Positions 37,501 to 49,215 of a stretch of 64,000 nt of DNA are shown piece after piece. The notes beneath the pieces are model-generated. The model saw only the letters and a program-made list of their open reading frames with translations. It did no database searches and was not told the DNA's origin. This stretch comes from Variovorax boronicumulans. Lineage in GTDB: Bacteria; Pseudomonadota; Gammaproteobacteria; Burkholderiales; Burkholderiaceae_C. How positions within the stretch are numbered: the first letter of the stretch is position 1; each line of letters opens with the position of its first letter. Position numbers and translations under genes: made by a program. The stretch is taken from assembly GCF_019352895.1 (NCBI RefSeq), contig NZ_JAAAFX010000014.1, forward strand, positions 510,790 to 574,789, written 5' to 3'.

Positions 37501-40500
37501 CGGCTCCAGCCTGACCGGCGCCGTGGTGCTGGGCGACGGCTCGGCGGCCGTGGCCGCGACGCCCGTGACCGGCGTCACGATCAATGGCAGCGGCTACGCC
37601 TTCGCCGGCACCACGCCCACCAGCACGGTGAGCGTGGGAGCTGCCGGTGCGGAGCGCCAGATCACCAACGTGGCTGCGGGCCGCCTGAGCAACACCAGCA
37701 CCGATGCGGTCAACGGGAGCCAGTTGTTCGCGACCAACCAGGCGGTGAGCAAGCTTGTGATCAACGGTGCGCCCACCAAGTATTTCCATGCCAACTCGGC
37801 GGAGGCCGACAGCGTTGCCTATGGCGCGGAAAGTATCGCGATCGGGCCGAAGACTGTGGCGGTGGGAGCGAATTCGGTGGCCATGGGCAACAACGCCAAT
37901 GCCAACGGCGTCGGAGCGATTGCCATTGGGGGCAACAGCGTAGCCAGCAACTCGCTCAGTACGATCACGGGTCAAGAGCTCCGTGGTCTTGCCATCGGTG
38001 AAAACAGCAGTGCAAGTGGCGGTGTGGCTGTGGGCGAGAAAGCCACATCGACCTTGGGCGGCACCGCGCTCGGCAATGGGACCGTGGCGGCGAATGGCGG
38101 GATCGCGCTGGGGTCGGTCGCGGAAAGTCCGACCCGAGCAACGGGCCTTCACTCGTTCGCTGCAGGCGCGGGTGCCAACGCTTCAGGCGGTCAAAGCGTG
38201 GCCATGGGGGATTCGAGTACGACGTCTGGTGCTCTCGCCATCGCCCTCGGTGTCAACGCGAAGGCAAGTGCCTCTGGGTCCGCGGTCATCGGGGCAAATA
38301 GCGCTGTCAGTGGGGTCGCCGCCACCGCGGTCGGTGTCTTGAACAACGTCTCGGGCGACTTCTCCTCTGCGGTGGGTTACAAGAACGCGGTGGTCTCCAA
38401 CAATGCCCTCGTGCTAGGCAACAACGTCACGGTCGGCACCGGTCTGGATGGTGCCGTGGTGCTGGGCAATAACTCGACGGTGGCGGCCGCCCAGGCCGCC
38501 ACGGGCACGACGATCAACGGCAAGGCCTACACCTTCGCGGGCACGATGCCGGCTGCGGGCGATGTGGTGAGCGTGGGCGCGGTGGGCGCGGAGCGCCAGA
38601 TCACCAACGTGGCCGCAGGTCGCGTGATCGCGGGCAGCACGGATGCGGTCAACGGCAGCCAGCTGTATGCGACCAATACGGAACTGAGCAACGTCGGCAC
38701 TGTGGTGACGAACATCACCAATGGCGGCGGCATCAAGTACTTCCATGTAGGCAAATCGAGCGGTGCGGACAGCCTCCCCACGGGCGCCAACAGCATCGCC
38801 ATCGGACCGGATGCCGTGTCGGGTGGATCGAGCTCCATGGCGGCAGGTCCTGGCGCGCGGTCCGGAGGGAACGTTGCGGTGGCGATTGGCTTCAATGCGA
38901 ATGCCAGCGGCTTCGGTTCCAGCGCCATGGGCGTCAGGGCCAATGCCAGCGGTGCCGGTGCCATGGCCATTGGCTTCGAAAGCCAGGCCGCTGGTGAGTC
39001 TTCGATCGGCATGGGTGAAAGCGCCAATGCATCCGGTAGCAAGTCGGCAGCCTTTGGCCTCAGCGCCAATGCAACGGGCGACAACGCGCTGGCAGCCGGC
39101 ACCAGTTCCACGGCCTCGGGTCAACAGAGCGTCGCCGTGGGCTTCAACTCGAAGGCGTCCAACACCAGCGCGCTGGCCCTTGGCAGCAATGCCGTGGCAT
39201 CGGGCACGCAGTCGATCGCCATCGGCGACGGCTCGCAGGCCGCAGGCACGCAGGCGGTGAGCGTAGGCCTCGGCAACAACGTCAGCGGCAACAACGCGGG
39301 GGCGATCGGCGGCAACAACACCATTGCGGCTGCCAACGCCTTCGTGCTGGGCAACAACGTCACAGTCGGCTCTGGCCTGGACGGCGCGGTGGTGCTGGGC
39401 AACAACTCGAAGGTGGCGGCCGCACAGGCCACCACCGGCACGACGATCAACGGCAAGGCCTACACCTTCGCGGGCACGACGCCGGCGGCGGGCGATGTGG
39501 TGAGCGTGGGCGCGGTGGGCGCGGAGCGCCAGATCACCAACGTGGCCGCAGGTCGCGTGATCGCGGGCAGCACGGATGCCGTCAACGGCAGCCAGCTGTA
39601 CGCGACCAACACCGAGCTGAGCAACGTGGGCGCGGTGGTGACCAACATCACCAACGGTGGCGGCATCAAGTACTTCAAGGCGAACTCGACCCGCCCTGAC
39701 AGCATTGCCTCGGGCGCCAACAGCGTGGCCATCGGGCCGGATGCCGTGTCGGGTGGCTCGAGCTCCATTGCGGCAGGACCAGGCGCGCGATCCGGGGGGC
39801 AGGTCGCGGTGGCGCTGGGCTTCAATGCCAATGCCAACGGCGTCTCTGCCACCGCCATTGGCTACGAAAGCAAGGCCACTGGGGAGTCCTCGATCGCCAT
39901 GGGCGAAAGCACCGGTGCAGCTGGTATCAGGTCAACAGCCTTAGGCTTCAGCGCCAATGCGACGGTTGACGACGCGCTGGCAGTCGGTACGAACGCGAAT
40001 GCCTCCGGCGTACAAAGCGTCGCCCTGGGGAACAACTCGAAGGCGTCCAACACCAGCGCGCTGGCCTTCGGCAGCAATGCGGTGGCATCGGGCACTTCGT
40101 CGATCGCCATCGGCAACGGCTCGCAAGCCGCAGGCACGCAGGCGGTGAGCGTGGGTCTCGGCAACAACGTCAGCGGCAACAACTCGGGGGCGATCGGCAG
40201 CAACAACACTGTCGCGGTCACCAACGCCTTCGTGATGGGCAACAACGTCACGGTCGGCACCGGCCTGGACGGCGCTGTGGTGCTGGGCAACAACTCCACG
40301 GTGACGGCCTCGAACCCGACGGCCAATGCAACGGTCAACGGAAAGAGCTACACCTTTGCTGGCTCTGCACCCGCGGCGGGCGCTGTGGTCAGCGTGGGTG
40401 CGGCGGGTGCAGAGCGCCAGATCACGAACGTGGCTGCAGGCCGCCTGAGCGCCACCAGCACGGATGCCGTCAACGGCAGCCAGCTGTACGCGACCAACAC

Positions 40501-43500
40501 CGAGCTAAGCAACGTGGGCTCGGTGGTGACCAACATCAGCAATGGTGGTGGCATCAAGTACTTCAAGGCGAACTCGACCTTGGCGGACAGCCAGGCCCAG
40601 GGCCTGGACAGCGTGGCGATCGGACCGAACGCGGTGGCGAAGAACGCGAGCGACGTGGCGCTGGGCAATGGCTCGGTCACGGACACCGCAGTGGCGACCA
40701 CGGGCGCGACGATCAACGGCAAGGCCGTGACCTTCGCAGGCAGCGCTCCAACCAGTACGGTGAGCGTGGGAAGTGTCGGTTCGGAACGCACCATCACCAA
40801 CGTCGCTGCCGGCCAGCTGACCGCCAGCAGCACGGACGCCGTCAACGGCAGCCAGCTGTACGCGACCAACACGGAGCTGAGCAACGTGGGCTCGGTGGTG
40901 ACGAACATCACCAACGGCGGCGGCATCAAGTACTTCAAGGCCAACTCGACCTTGGCGGACAGCCAGGCTCAGGGCCTGGACAGCGTGGCGATCGGGCCGA
41001 ACGCGGTGGCGGCCAACGCCAACGACGTGGCCCTGGGCAGTGGCTCGGTCACTGACACCGCGGTGGCGACCGCGGGTGCGACCATCAACAACAAGGCGGT
41101 GACTTTCGCGGGCAGCGCGCCAACCAGCACGGTGAGCGTCGGTGCAGCAGGTGCAGAGCGGACCATCACCAACGTGGCCGCAGGCCGCCTTACCGCCAGC
41201 AGCACGGACGCCGTCAACGGCAGCCAGCTGTACGCGACCAACACGGAGCTGGGCAACGTGGGCTCGGTGGTGACCAACATCACCAACGGTGGTGGCATCA
41301 AGTACTTCAAGGCCAACTCGACCTTGGCAGACAGCCAGGCCCAGGGCCTGGACAGCGTGGCGATCGGCCCGAACGCGGTCGCGACCAACGCGAGCGACGT
41401 GGCGCTGGGCAATGGCTCCACCACGACCGCCGCGGTCCAGACGGCGGGTGCGACCGTCAACGGCAACACCTACACCTTCGCCGGTGCTGCGCCGACCAGC
41501 ACGGTCAGCGTCGGCAGCGTCGGTGCAGAGCGCACGATCACCAACGTGGCCGCAGGCCGCCTGAGTGGAACCAGCACGGACGCCGTCAACGGCAGCCAGT
41601 TGTATGCGACCAACACGGAGCTGAGCAACGTGGGCTCGGTGGTGAACAACATCAGCAACGGTGGTGGCATCAAGTACTTCAAGGCGAACTCGACGCTGGC
41701 GGACAGCCAGGCGCAAGGCCTGGACAGTGTGGCGATCGGGCCAAACGCGGTGGCGACCAAGGCGGGTGACGTGGCGCTGGGCAGTGGCTCCACCACAACC
41801 GCCGCGATCCAGACGGCGGGTGCGACCGTCAACGGCAACGCCTACACCTTCGCAGGTGCGGCGCCGACCAGCACGGTCAGCGTCGGCAGCGTCGGCGCAG
41901 AGCGGACCATCACCAACGTGGCCGCAGGCCGCCTTACCGCCAGCAGCACGGACGCCGTCAACGGCAGCCAGCTGTACGCGACCAACACGGAGCTGAGCAA
42001 CGTGGGCTCGGTGGTGACCAACATCACCAACGGTGGTGGCATCAAGTACTTCAAGGCCAACTCGACCTTGGCAGACAGCCAGGCCCAGGGCCTGGACAGC
42101 GTGGCGATCGGCCCGAACGCCGTGGCCAAGAACGCGAGCGATGTGGCGCTGGGCAATGGCTCGGTCACGGACACCGCGGTGGCGACGACGAATGCTGTCG
42201 TCAATGGAACGACCTACAACTTCGCCGGCAACGCACCGACCAGCACGGTCAGCGTCGGCAGCGTCGGCGCAGAGCGGACCATCACCAACGTCGCCGCCGG
42301 CCAGCTGACCGCCAGCAGCACGGATGCGGTCAATGGCAGCCAGCTCTACGCGACCAACAACGAGCTGAGCAACGTGGGCTCGACGGTGACGACCATCACC
42401 AATGGTGGTGGAATCAAGTACTTCCGAGCGAACTCGACGCTGCCAGACAGCCAGGCTCAGGGTCTGGACAGTGTGGCGATCGGGCCGAACGCTGTGGCCA
42501 AGAACGCGAGTGACGTGGCTTTGGGCAATGGCTCGGTCACGGACATCGCAGTGGCCACGACCGGCGCGACGATTAACGGCAAAGCTGTGACCTTCGCGGG
42601 GAGCGCTCCGACCAGCACAGTCAGTGTGGGAAGTGCGGGCGCGGAACGCACCATCACCAACGTGGCAGCAGGCCGCCTGAGTGGTACCAGCACGGACGCC
42701 GTCAACGGCAGCCAGCTGTATGCGACCAACAACGAGTTGTCGAACGTCGGTAGCACCGTGACGACCATCACCAACGGTGGCGGCATCAAGTACTTCCGCG
42801 CGAACTCGACGCTGGCTGACAGCCAGGCCCAGGGTCTCGACAGCGTGGCCATCGGCCCGAACGCCGTGGCCAAGAACGCAAGCGATGTGGCGCTGGGCAA
42901 TGGCTCCGTCACAGACACCGCGGTGGCGACCGCGGGTGCGACGATCAACGGCAAGGCCGTGACCTTCGCGGGCAGTGCTCCGACCAGCACGGTGAGCGTG
43001 GGAAGTGTCGGTTCGGAACGCACCATCACCAACGTGGCAGCAGGCCAGCTGACCGCCAGCAGCACGGATGCGGTCAATGGCAGCCAGCTGTATGCGACCA
43101 ACAACGAGCTCAGCAACGTCGGTAGCACGGTTACTACGATCACCAATGGCGGCGGCATCAAGTACTTCCGTGCCAACTCGACGCTGGCAGACAGCCAGGC
43201 CCAGGGCCTGGACAGCGTGGCGATTGGTCCGAACGCGGTGGCTAAGAATGCGAGCGATGTGGCGCTGGGCAACGGCTCGGTCACGGACGCCGCGGTGGCG
43301 ACGACTGGCGCGACGATCAACGGCAAGGCGGTGACCTTCGCGGGCAATGCGCCGACCAGCACGATCAGTGTGGGCAGCGTGGGTGCAGAACGCACCATCA
43401 CCAACGTCGCCGCTGGCCAGCTGACCGCCAGCAGCACGGATGCGGTCAATGGCAGTCAGCTGTATGCGACCAACAACGAGCTGTCGAATGTGGGCTCGAC

Positions 43501-46500
43501 GGTGACGACCATCACCAACGGCGGTGGCATCAAGTACTTCCGTGCCAACTCGACGCTGGCCGACAGCCAGGCCCAGGGCCTGGACAGCGTGGCGATCGGT
43601 CCGAACGCGGTGGCCAAGAATGCGAGCGACGTGGCGCTGGGCAATGGCTCGGTCACGGACACCGCAGTGGCGACCACGGGCGCGACGATCAACGGCAAGG
43701 CCGTGACCTTCGCAGGCAACGTTCCGACCAGCACGGTGAGCGTGGGCTCGGTGGGTGCAGAGCGGACCATCACCAACGTGGCCGCAGGCCGCCTTACCGC
43801 CAGCAGCACGGATGCCGTCAACGGCAGCCAGCTGTACGCGACCAACACGGAGCTGAGCAACGTGGGCTCGGTGGTGACCAACATCACCAACGGTGGTGGC
43901 ATCAAGTACTTCAAGGCGAACTCGACGCTGCCTGACAGCCAGGCGCAAGGCCTGGACAGTGTGGCGATCGGGCCGAATGCGGTGGCCAAGAACGCGAACG
44001 ATGTGGCCCTGGGCAATGGCTCTGTCACGGACACCGCGGTGGCTACCACGGGTGCGACCATCAACGGCAAGGCGGTGACCTTCGCAGGAAATGCGCCGAC
44101 CAGCACAGTCAGTGTGGGAAGCGCCGGTGCGGAACGCACGATCACCAATGTGGCCGCAGGTCAGTTGACCGCCACGAGCACGGATGCCGTCAACGGCAGC
44201 CAGCTCTACGCGACCAACAACGAGCTGAGCAACGTGGGCTCGACGGTGACCAACATCACCAACGGTGGCGGGATCAAGTACTTCCGAGCCAACTCAAGTG
44301 ACAACGACAGCCAGGCGCTGGCTCTGGAGAGCGTGGCGATCGGGCCGAAGGCAGTGGCCAACCACGTGGGTGATGTGGCACTGGGTGCTGGATCGACTAC
44401 GGACACCGCAGTCCAGACGGCGGGCGCGACGATCAACGACAAGGCCGTGACCTTCGCAGGCACTGCGCCGACCAGCACGGTCAGCGTGGGAAGTGTTGGT
44501 GCCGAACGCACGATCACCAACGTGGCCGCAGGACAACTCACCGCGAGCAGCACGGACGCCGTCAATGGCAGCCAGCTGTACCAGACCAACACCGAGCTGA
44601 GCAACGTGGGTACGACGGTGACCAATATCACCAACGGTGGCGGGATCAAGTACTTCCGAGCCAATTCGAGCGGCAACGACAGCCAGGCGCTGGCTCTGGA
44701 GAGCGTGGCGATCGGGCCGAACGCGGTGGCCAACAACGTGGGTGATGTGGCGCTGGGAAGTGCTTCCACCACAACCACAGCGGTCCAGACAACCGGTGCG
44801 ACCATCAACGGCAACGCCTACACCTTCGCAGGTGCGGCGCCGACCAGCACGGTCAGCGTGGGCAGCGTCGGTGCGGAACGCACCATCACCAACGTCGCCG
44901 CGGGCCGCCTGAACGCCAACAGCACCGATGCCGTCAACGGCAGCCAGCTGTATGCGACCAACGAGGAGCTGACCAAGGTCGGGACGACGGTGACCAACAT
45001 CAGCAACGGTGGTGGCATCAAGTACTTCCATGCCAAATCGAGCGGCGCCGACAGCCTGGCCCAAGGCCAGGAGAGCGTGGCGATCGGCCCGAATGCGGTA
45101 GCCGTCGGTGCCGGCGATGTGGCGCTGGGCAACGGCTCGAAGGCGAACGGGGCCACGGGCACGACCGGCGCGACCATCAACGGCAACGCCTATACCTTCG
45201 CAGGCAACGCGCCCACCAGTACGGTGAGCGTGGGTGATGTTGGAGAGGAGCGCACGATCACCAACGTGGCGGCGGGCCGCCTGAGCGGCAGCAGCACGGA
45301 TGCAGTCAACGGCAGCCAGCTGTTCGCGACCAACATCGAAGTCGGCCTGATCGGCACGACGGTGAAGAACATCAACAACGGCGCAGGCATCAAGTACTTC
45401 CACGCCAACTCGAGCGCTGCCGACAGCAAGGCCTCAGGCAGCGACAGCGTGGCCATCGGCCCGAACGCGGTGGCTAACAGCAACGGCGGCGTGGCCTTGG
45501 GTGCAGGTTCCGTCGCCAACACGAACGCGGGTGTCGCTGGCTACATTCCCCCATCGGCAAGCGCCAGTGCGGTGAACGCGATCAACGCGACGACCGGCAC
45601 GCAGGGGGCGGTCTCGGTAGGGGATGCGGCCAACGGCATCTTCCGCCAGATCAATGGCGTCGCCGCCGGCACGGCCGACAGCGATGCGGTCAACGTGGCG
45701 CAGCTCAAGGCGATCAGCCAATCGGTCGCGACGGCCGGCGACAAGTGGATCGTCGGTTCGCCGACGAGCTACAAGGCACCGACCTCGGTCGGAACCGACA
45801 GCACGGCGGTGGGTTCGGGTGCATCGGTGACGGCGGACAACGGCGTCGCCATGGGCACCGGTGCGTCGGTGACGGCGGACAAGAGCGTGGCGCTGGGCAA
45901 CGGCGCAACGGCTTCGACGGCCAACAGCGTGGCGCTGGGCAACGACTCGAAGACCTCTGCCGCAGTTGCCAGCACCAGCGTGACCCTGCAGGGCACCACC
46001 TACACCTTTGCCGGCAGCGCGCCGGTGGGCGTGGTCAGTGTCGGCAGTGCGGGCGCAGAGCGTCAGATCACCAACGTGGCAGCGGGGCAACTCAACGCCA
46101 ACAGCACGGATGCGGTGAACGGCAGCCAGCTCTACGCGACCAACACGGCGCTCAACAACATCCAGGGCGGCGCCGGCATCAAGTACTTCCATGCCAACTC
46201 GGCAGCGGCCGACTCGAAGGCCGATGGCGCGGAAAGCGTGGCTGTCGGACCCCAGGCCGTGTCGACGGGCGCCGGTTCCGTCGCCATGGGCAACGGTGCC
46301 AAGTCGAACGCCGCCAACAGCGTCGCATTGGGCGCAGGCTCCACGGCCGACCGGACCGGCATGGCCGGCCAGAAGGAACTGTTCTCCAACACGGTGGTGA
46401 ACTCGACGCAGGGCGCGGTGTCGGTCGGCAGCGCGGGCAACGAGCGCCAGATCACCAACGTGGCCGGCGGCACCGAGGCCACCGATGCGGTGAACGTGCG

Positions 46501-46978
46501 ACAGCTGCAGTCCGTGAAAGCGGGCAGCGTGCAATACGACACCAACGCCGACGGCTCGGTCAACCAGAACAGCATCACGCTGGGCGGCTCGAACAGCAGC
46601 GCGACCGCGATCCACAACGTGGCGGCGGGTGTGGCCGGCACCGATGCGGCCAACGTCGACCAGGTCAAGCAGATGGGCCAGGAGGCGAATGCCTACACCG
46701 ACCTGCGGTCGAACCAACTGCGCGCCGACATCCAGACCACAGCCAAGGATGCAAGCGCCGGTACCGCAGGTGCGATGGCCATGGCGGGCATGCCTCAGGC
46801 GTCGATTCCCGGCAAGAGCATGTGGACGGCAGGCGCTGCCGCCTACGACGGCCAGGCTGCGATCGCGATCGGTGTGTCCAAGCTGGCGGACAACGGGCGC
46901 TGGGTCATCAAGTTCAGCGGCTCGGCCAACTCGCGCGGCAAGACCGGCGTGTCGGTCGGCGCGGGCTTCCACTGGTAA
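31557..46978 (+). CDS. Giant trimeric autotransporter adhesin (YadA-like), out of frame at a G9 tract
   Basis: Surface adhesin of the type Vc secretion family. MNKSYKTIWNESLGAWV is an extended signal peptide region, with cleavage expected after SVAVAG near residue 59. The first frame runs 190 codons and stops at 32129. After the run of nine G at 32094-32102 the remaining sequence is open in the +1-shifted frame to 46978. With seven or ten G the gene would be a single frame of about 5140 codons (ten G). The passenger is made of YadA-head repeats (AxGxxSxAxG patterns), repeated necks ERQITNVAAGR and STDAVNGSQLYATN, and a long block of thirteen 124-residue repeats. The C-terminal membrane anchor starts near NAYTDLRSNQLRAD and ends in GAGFHW with a terminal aromatic. 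A BamE/OmpA-like lipoprotein follows. The frameshift could also be a read error in a homopolymer. Confidence 0.93.
32094..32102 (+). repeat. Homopolymeric G9 tract, candidate phase-variation switch
   Basis: Nine consecutive G within the 5' part of the adhesin gene, at codons 180-182. With nine G translation ends at TGA 32127-32129. With ten G it continues as AGGGVAIGEETL, with seven as AGGVAIGEETL, both matching the head-repeat pattern. Slipped-strand changes in such tracts switch surface proteins on and off in many pathogens. Confidence 0.8.
34840..37770 (+). repeat. Large duplicated passenger module, 2367-bp spacing
   Basis: The module around 34840-35410 (GTNKVSGNNSG-type head end, DGSAAVAA, neck, then TKYF) recurs almost unchanged around 37200-37775. 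Anchor positions 35399 and 37766 are 2367 bases (789 codons) apart. This points to internal duplication of a head-neck-stalk unit. Confidence 0.6.
40551..45386 (+). repeat. Thirteen 372-bp tandem repeats in the adhesin stalk
   Basis: The marker GGxATCAAGTACTTC occurs at 40551, 40923, 41295, 41667, 42039, 42411, 42783, 43155, 43527, 43899, 44271, 44643, 45015 and 45387, exactly 372 bases apart each time. Each unit encodes 124 residues: IKYFKANSTLADSQAQG, DSVAIGPNAVA, a short loop ending VTFAG, TSTVSVGSVGAERTITN, then STDAVNGSQLYATN. The central units are nearly identical, the last three more diverged. Confidence 0.92.
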
Positions 46979-47010
46979 GCCGACTCCATCCACGCAAGGA
47001 CGACATCATC

Positions 47011-47904
47011 ATGAAAAACAAACTGCATCGTCTCTCCCTCGTCGCGCTGGGCATGGCGGCTGTGCTGGCCCTGCCGGCCTGTGGCACCTCGTCGGTCAGC
47101 CGCGGCATCACCGACGGCGGTACGGCCGCCGAGGTGGTCTTCCCGAGCCCAGAGAAGGACGCCTGGCTCAAAGAGGGAACATTCCCCAACCTCGACAACC
47201 TGCGCGCGGTAGGGCCCGGCGCGACCAAGGACCAGCTGTACGACCTGCTGGGCAGGCCCCATTTCCGTGAAGGCCTGGCGGGGCCGCGCGAGTGGGACTA
47301 CATCTTCCACTTCCGCCGGCCCGACGGCAGCGTCGCGACCTGCCAGTACAAGGTGATCTTCGACAAGAACTTCGAGGCGCGGAGCTTCCTCTGGTCGCCT
47401 GCCGGCTGTGCCGATGTGCTGAAGCCCGCGGCCGCGCCCGCGCAGGCGCCGGTGGCCGCGGTGGTGCCGGCCGCGCTGCCGGTGGCGCCGCCGGCCCCCG
47501 TGCCCGCGGCCCCGATGCCGCGCAGGGTGACGCTCGACGGCGACAGCCTGTTCCGTTTCGACAAGAGCGCGGCCGAAGACATGCTGCCCGAGGGGCGGCG
47601 CCAGGTCGCGGCGCTGGCGGCCAGCATTCAGAGGAACTTCAGGTCGCTGCGCGAGATTCGCATCACCGGCCACACCGACCGCCTGGGCGGCGACGCCTAC
47701 AACGACACGCTGTCGCGGGCGCGTGCGAACACGGTGCGCGAGATGTTCGTGCGCGAAGGCATCCCGGCGCAGCTGATCCGCACGCAGGGCATGGGCAAGC
47801 GGCAGCCCGTGGTGAATTGCGCCGGCACCCGGAAGAACGACGCTTTGATCAGTTGCCTGCAGCCCAACCGGCGGGTGGAGATCCAGGTCGACGGTGCGCA
47901 GTGA
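47011..47904 (+). CDS. Lipoprotein with BamE-like and OmpA C-terminal domains
   Basis: Predicted lipoprotein of 297 residues. The signal peptide ends in lipobox LPAC with C24-type cysteine followed by GTSS. A BamE/SmpA-like domain (about 50-135, LRAVGPGATKDQLYDLLGRP and WDYIFHF) is followed by a Pro/Ala linker and an OmpA peptidoglycan-binding domain (RITGHTDRLGGDAYNDTLS, GMGKRQPVV). It begins 32 bases after the adhesin stop, so both are probably one operon. Trimeric autotransporters elsewhere use accessory lipoproteins; a BamE-like part suggests help with outer-membrane insertion and the OmpA part anchoring to the cell wall. This role is inferred. Confidence 0.85.
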   Translation: MKNKLHRLSLVALGMAAVLALPACGTSSVSRGITDGGTAAEVVFPSPEKDAWLKEGTFPNLDNLRAVGPGATKDQLYDLLGRPHFREGLAGPREWDYIFHFRRPDGSVATCQYKVIFDKNFEARSFLWSPAGCADVLKPAAAPAQAPVAAVVPAALPVAPPAPVPAAPMPRRVTLDGDSLFRFDKSAAEDMLPEGRRQVAALAASIQRNFRSLREIRITGHTDRLGGDAYNDTLSRARANTVREMFVREGIPAQLIRTQGMGKRQPVVNCAGTRKNDALISCLQPNRRVEIQVDGAQ

Positions 47905-48677
47905 CCGTGTACGGCGTTCAAGCACACGCAGAAGGCGGCGCGCCGCTGGGGCGCATCGCCATCGTGGACGCGCGGGAGCGCTCGCGGGCCAATGCCCGGC
48001 GAGCGGTGCGGCGACTAGGCTACGAAGCGGAGGTCTACGAGAGCGTCGGGGAGATGGCGCGTCGCATGCAGGGACCAGCGCGGCTCGCCATGGCCTTGCT
48101 GGCCGGCGCGAAAGACAGCGCGGCCTCCGCTGCACAGATGGCGGAGCTGCGTGCGCTCCTCGGCCCCTCGGTGCCCACGCTGCATCTGGTGCCGAAGAAC
48201 CAGCTGCACGAACTGGCATCGCTGTGCCACCAGACCCCGGACGAGATCTTCGGTCGCCTCACCGCCTTCAGCGAGCTGTCCAGTCTCCTGCGGGTGTACA
48301 TGCGCAACGTGCACCTGCGCGTGCCCGACGTCGATTGGGAATGGGAGCGCTACCGGTTCCTGCCCATGATGAATGCGGTGGCGTTCGGCGACTGCACGGT
48401 CGAGTTGCGGACCGACGAGTTCGATCTGGCGACCGAACTGTTCCGCCACACGGGCCACACGCTCACGCGCCAGCAGCTCTGCATGGCGATCTGGGGGCAC
48501 GACGGCCACGACAAGTCGCGCTCGCTGGATGCCTGTGCATCGCGCCTGCGCCGGGCCTTGCAGCTTGAAGAGAATGGGTGGAAACTGCGGGCCGTTTGGG
48601 GTGCGGGCTATCGATTGGACGGGCCTTCACAAGGATCCACGAGATCCTTGGAGGTGCCGGATTTCGAAGTGTCCTAG
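47901..48677 (+). CDS. PhoB/OmpR-like winged-helix regulator with atypical receiver
   Basis: 258 residues. The N-terminal half (IAIVDARERSRANARRAVRRLG) looks like a receiver, but no phospho-acceptor Asp stands at the expected third strand (LAMALLAG). The C-terminal half is a Trans_reg_C winged helix: FGDCTVELRTDEFDLATELF, LTRQQLCMAIWG, and the recognition part SRSLDACASRLRRAL, GWKLRAVWGAGYRL. The GTG start at 47901 overlaps the lipoprotein stop (GTGA), tying it to the adhesin-lipoprotein operon. It probably regulates that operon in a phosphorylation-independent way. No kinase is adjacent. Confidence 0.82.
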   Translation: MTVYGVQAHAEGGAPLGRIAIVDARERSRANARRAVRRLGYEAEVYESVGEMARRMQGPARLAMALLAGAKDSAASAAQMAELRALLGPSVPTLHLVPKNQLHELASLCHQTPDEIFGRLTAFSELSSLLRVYMRNVHLRVPDVDWEWERYRFLPMMNAVAFGDCTVELRTDEFDLATELFRHTGHTLTRQQLCMAIWGHDGHDKSRSLDACASRLRRALQLEENGWKLRAVWGAGYRLDGPSQGSTRSLEVPDFEVS

Positions 48678-48844
48678 TCGACAACGACAGAGGAAGGGGA
48701 CGCGCAGAAAATGAACCAGAAAAAGAACCGCGGACAAAGCGGAGCCAGGAAAGCTTGCACGCCCGGCTTGCCCTCGTGCGACACGGATTGCCGAACCCGC
48801 CCGCGATGCCGCCCGGAAGCTGTCCCCCAGCGGGTGGAGCGGCG

Positions 48845-49090
48845 ATGGGGCGCTATCTCCTGACTTTCATCGTGCTCGCGGCGTTTGCCCCGGGCGCCAT
48901 CTGCCTCTTCCTGATGGCGCGGGGCACGCCTTCGGACCCTCTGCGCGGGCCCGCACTGTCCCGGGCAGCGCGGCCGATGGCAGATGCCGCGCGAACCGAG
49001 CCGCCGCCCGTCAGCGCGCTGGGCGACGACGTGCCGGCCTGGGTCCGGCGCGCGGAGAAGGCCGCGAAGCCGCGAGGCGACGGCGGTTGA
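48845..49090 (+). CDS. Small single-pass membrane protein, unknown
   Basis: 81 residues: one N-terminal transmembrane helix (YLLTFIVLAAFAPGAICLFLM) and a Pro/Arg-rich tail. The ATG at 48845 follows GGAG (48836-48839). The frame is open further upstream (ATG 48806), but that part looks non-coding. No recognisable family. It may belong with the adhesin locus. Confidence 0.45.
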   Translation: MGRYLLTFIVLAAFAPGAICLFLMARGTPSDPLRGPALSRAARPMADAARTEPPPVSALGDDVPAWVRRAEKAAKPRGDGG

Positions 49091-49215
49091 CGCGCTGGCG
49101 CGTTCGTGGACAGGGTTGGCAGTGACCACCGCGGACCGTGGCCACGGCCGACAGGGACGTGGAGGCTATTGCGTGTCGCGTCGGTGCGCTGGTTCCTGAG
49201 GGGAGCGAGCGCGAA

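Noticed and set aside
40505-43948. 1147-codon open frame antisense to the adhesin repeats
   Set aside because: It is a periodic mirror of the 372-bp repeats. The translation is His/Arg/Val-rich with no domain, and it arises because the repeat lacks stops on the reverse strand.
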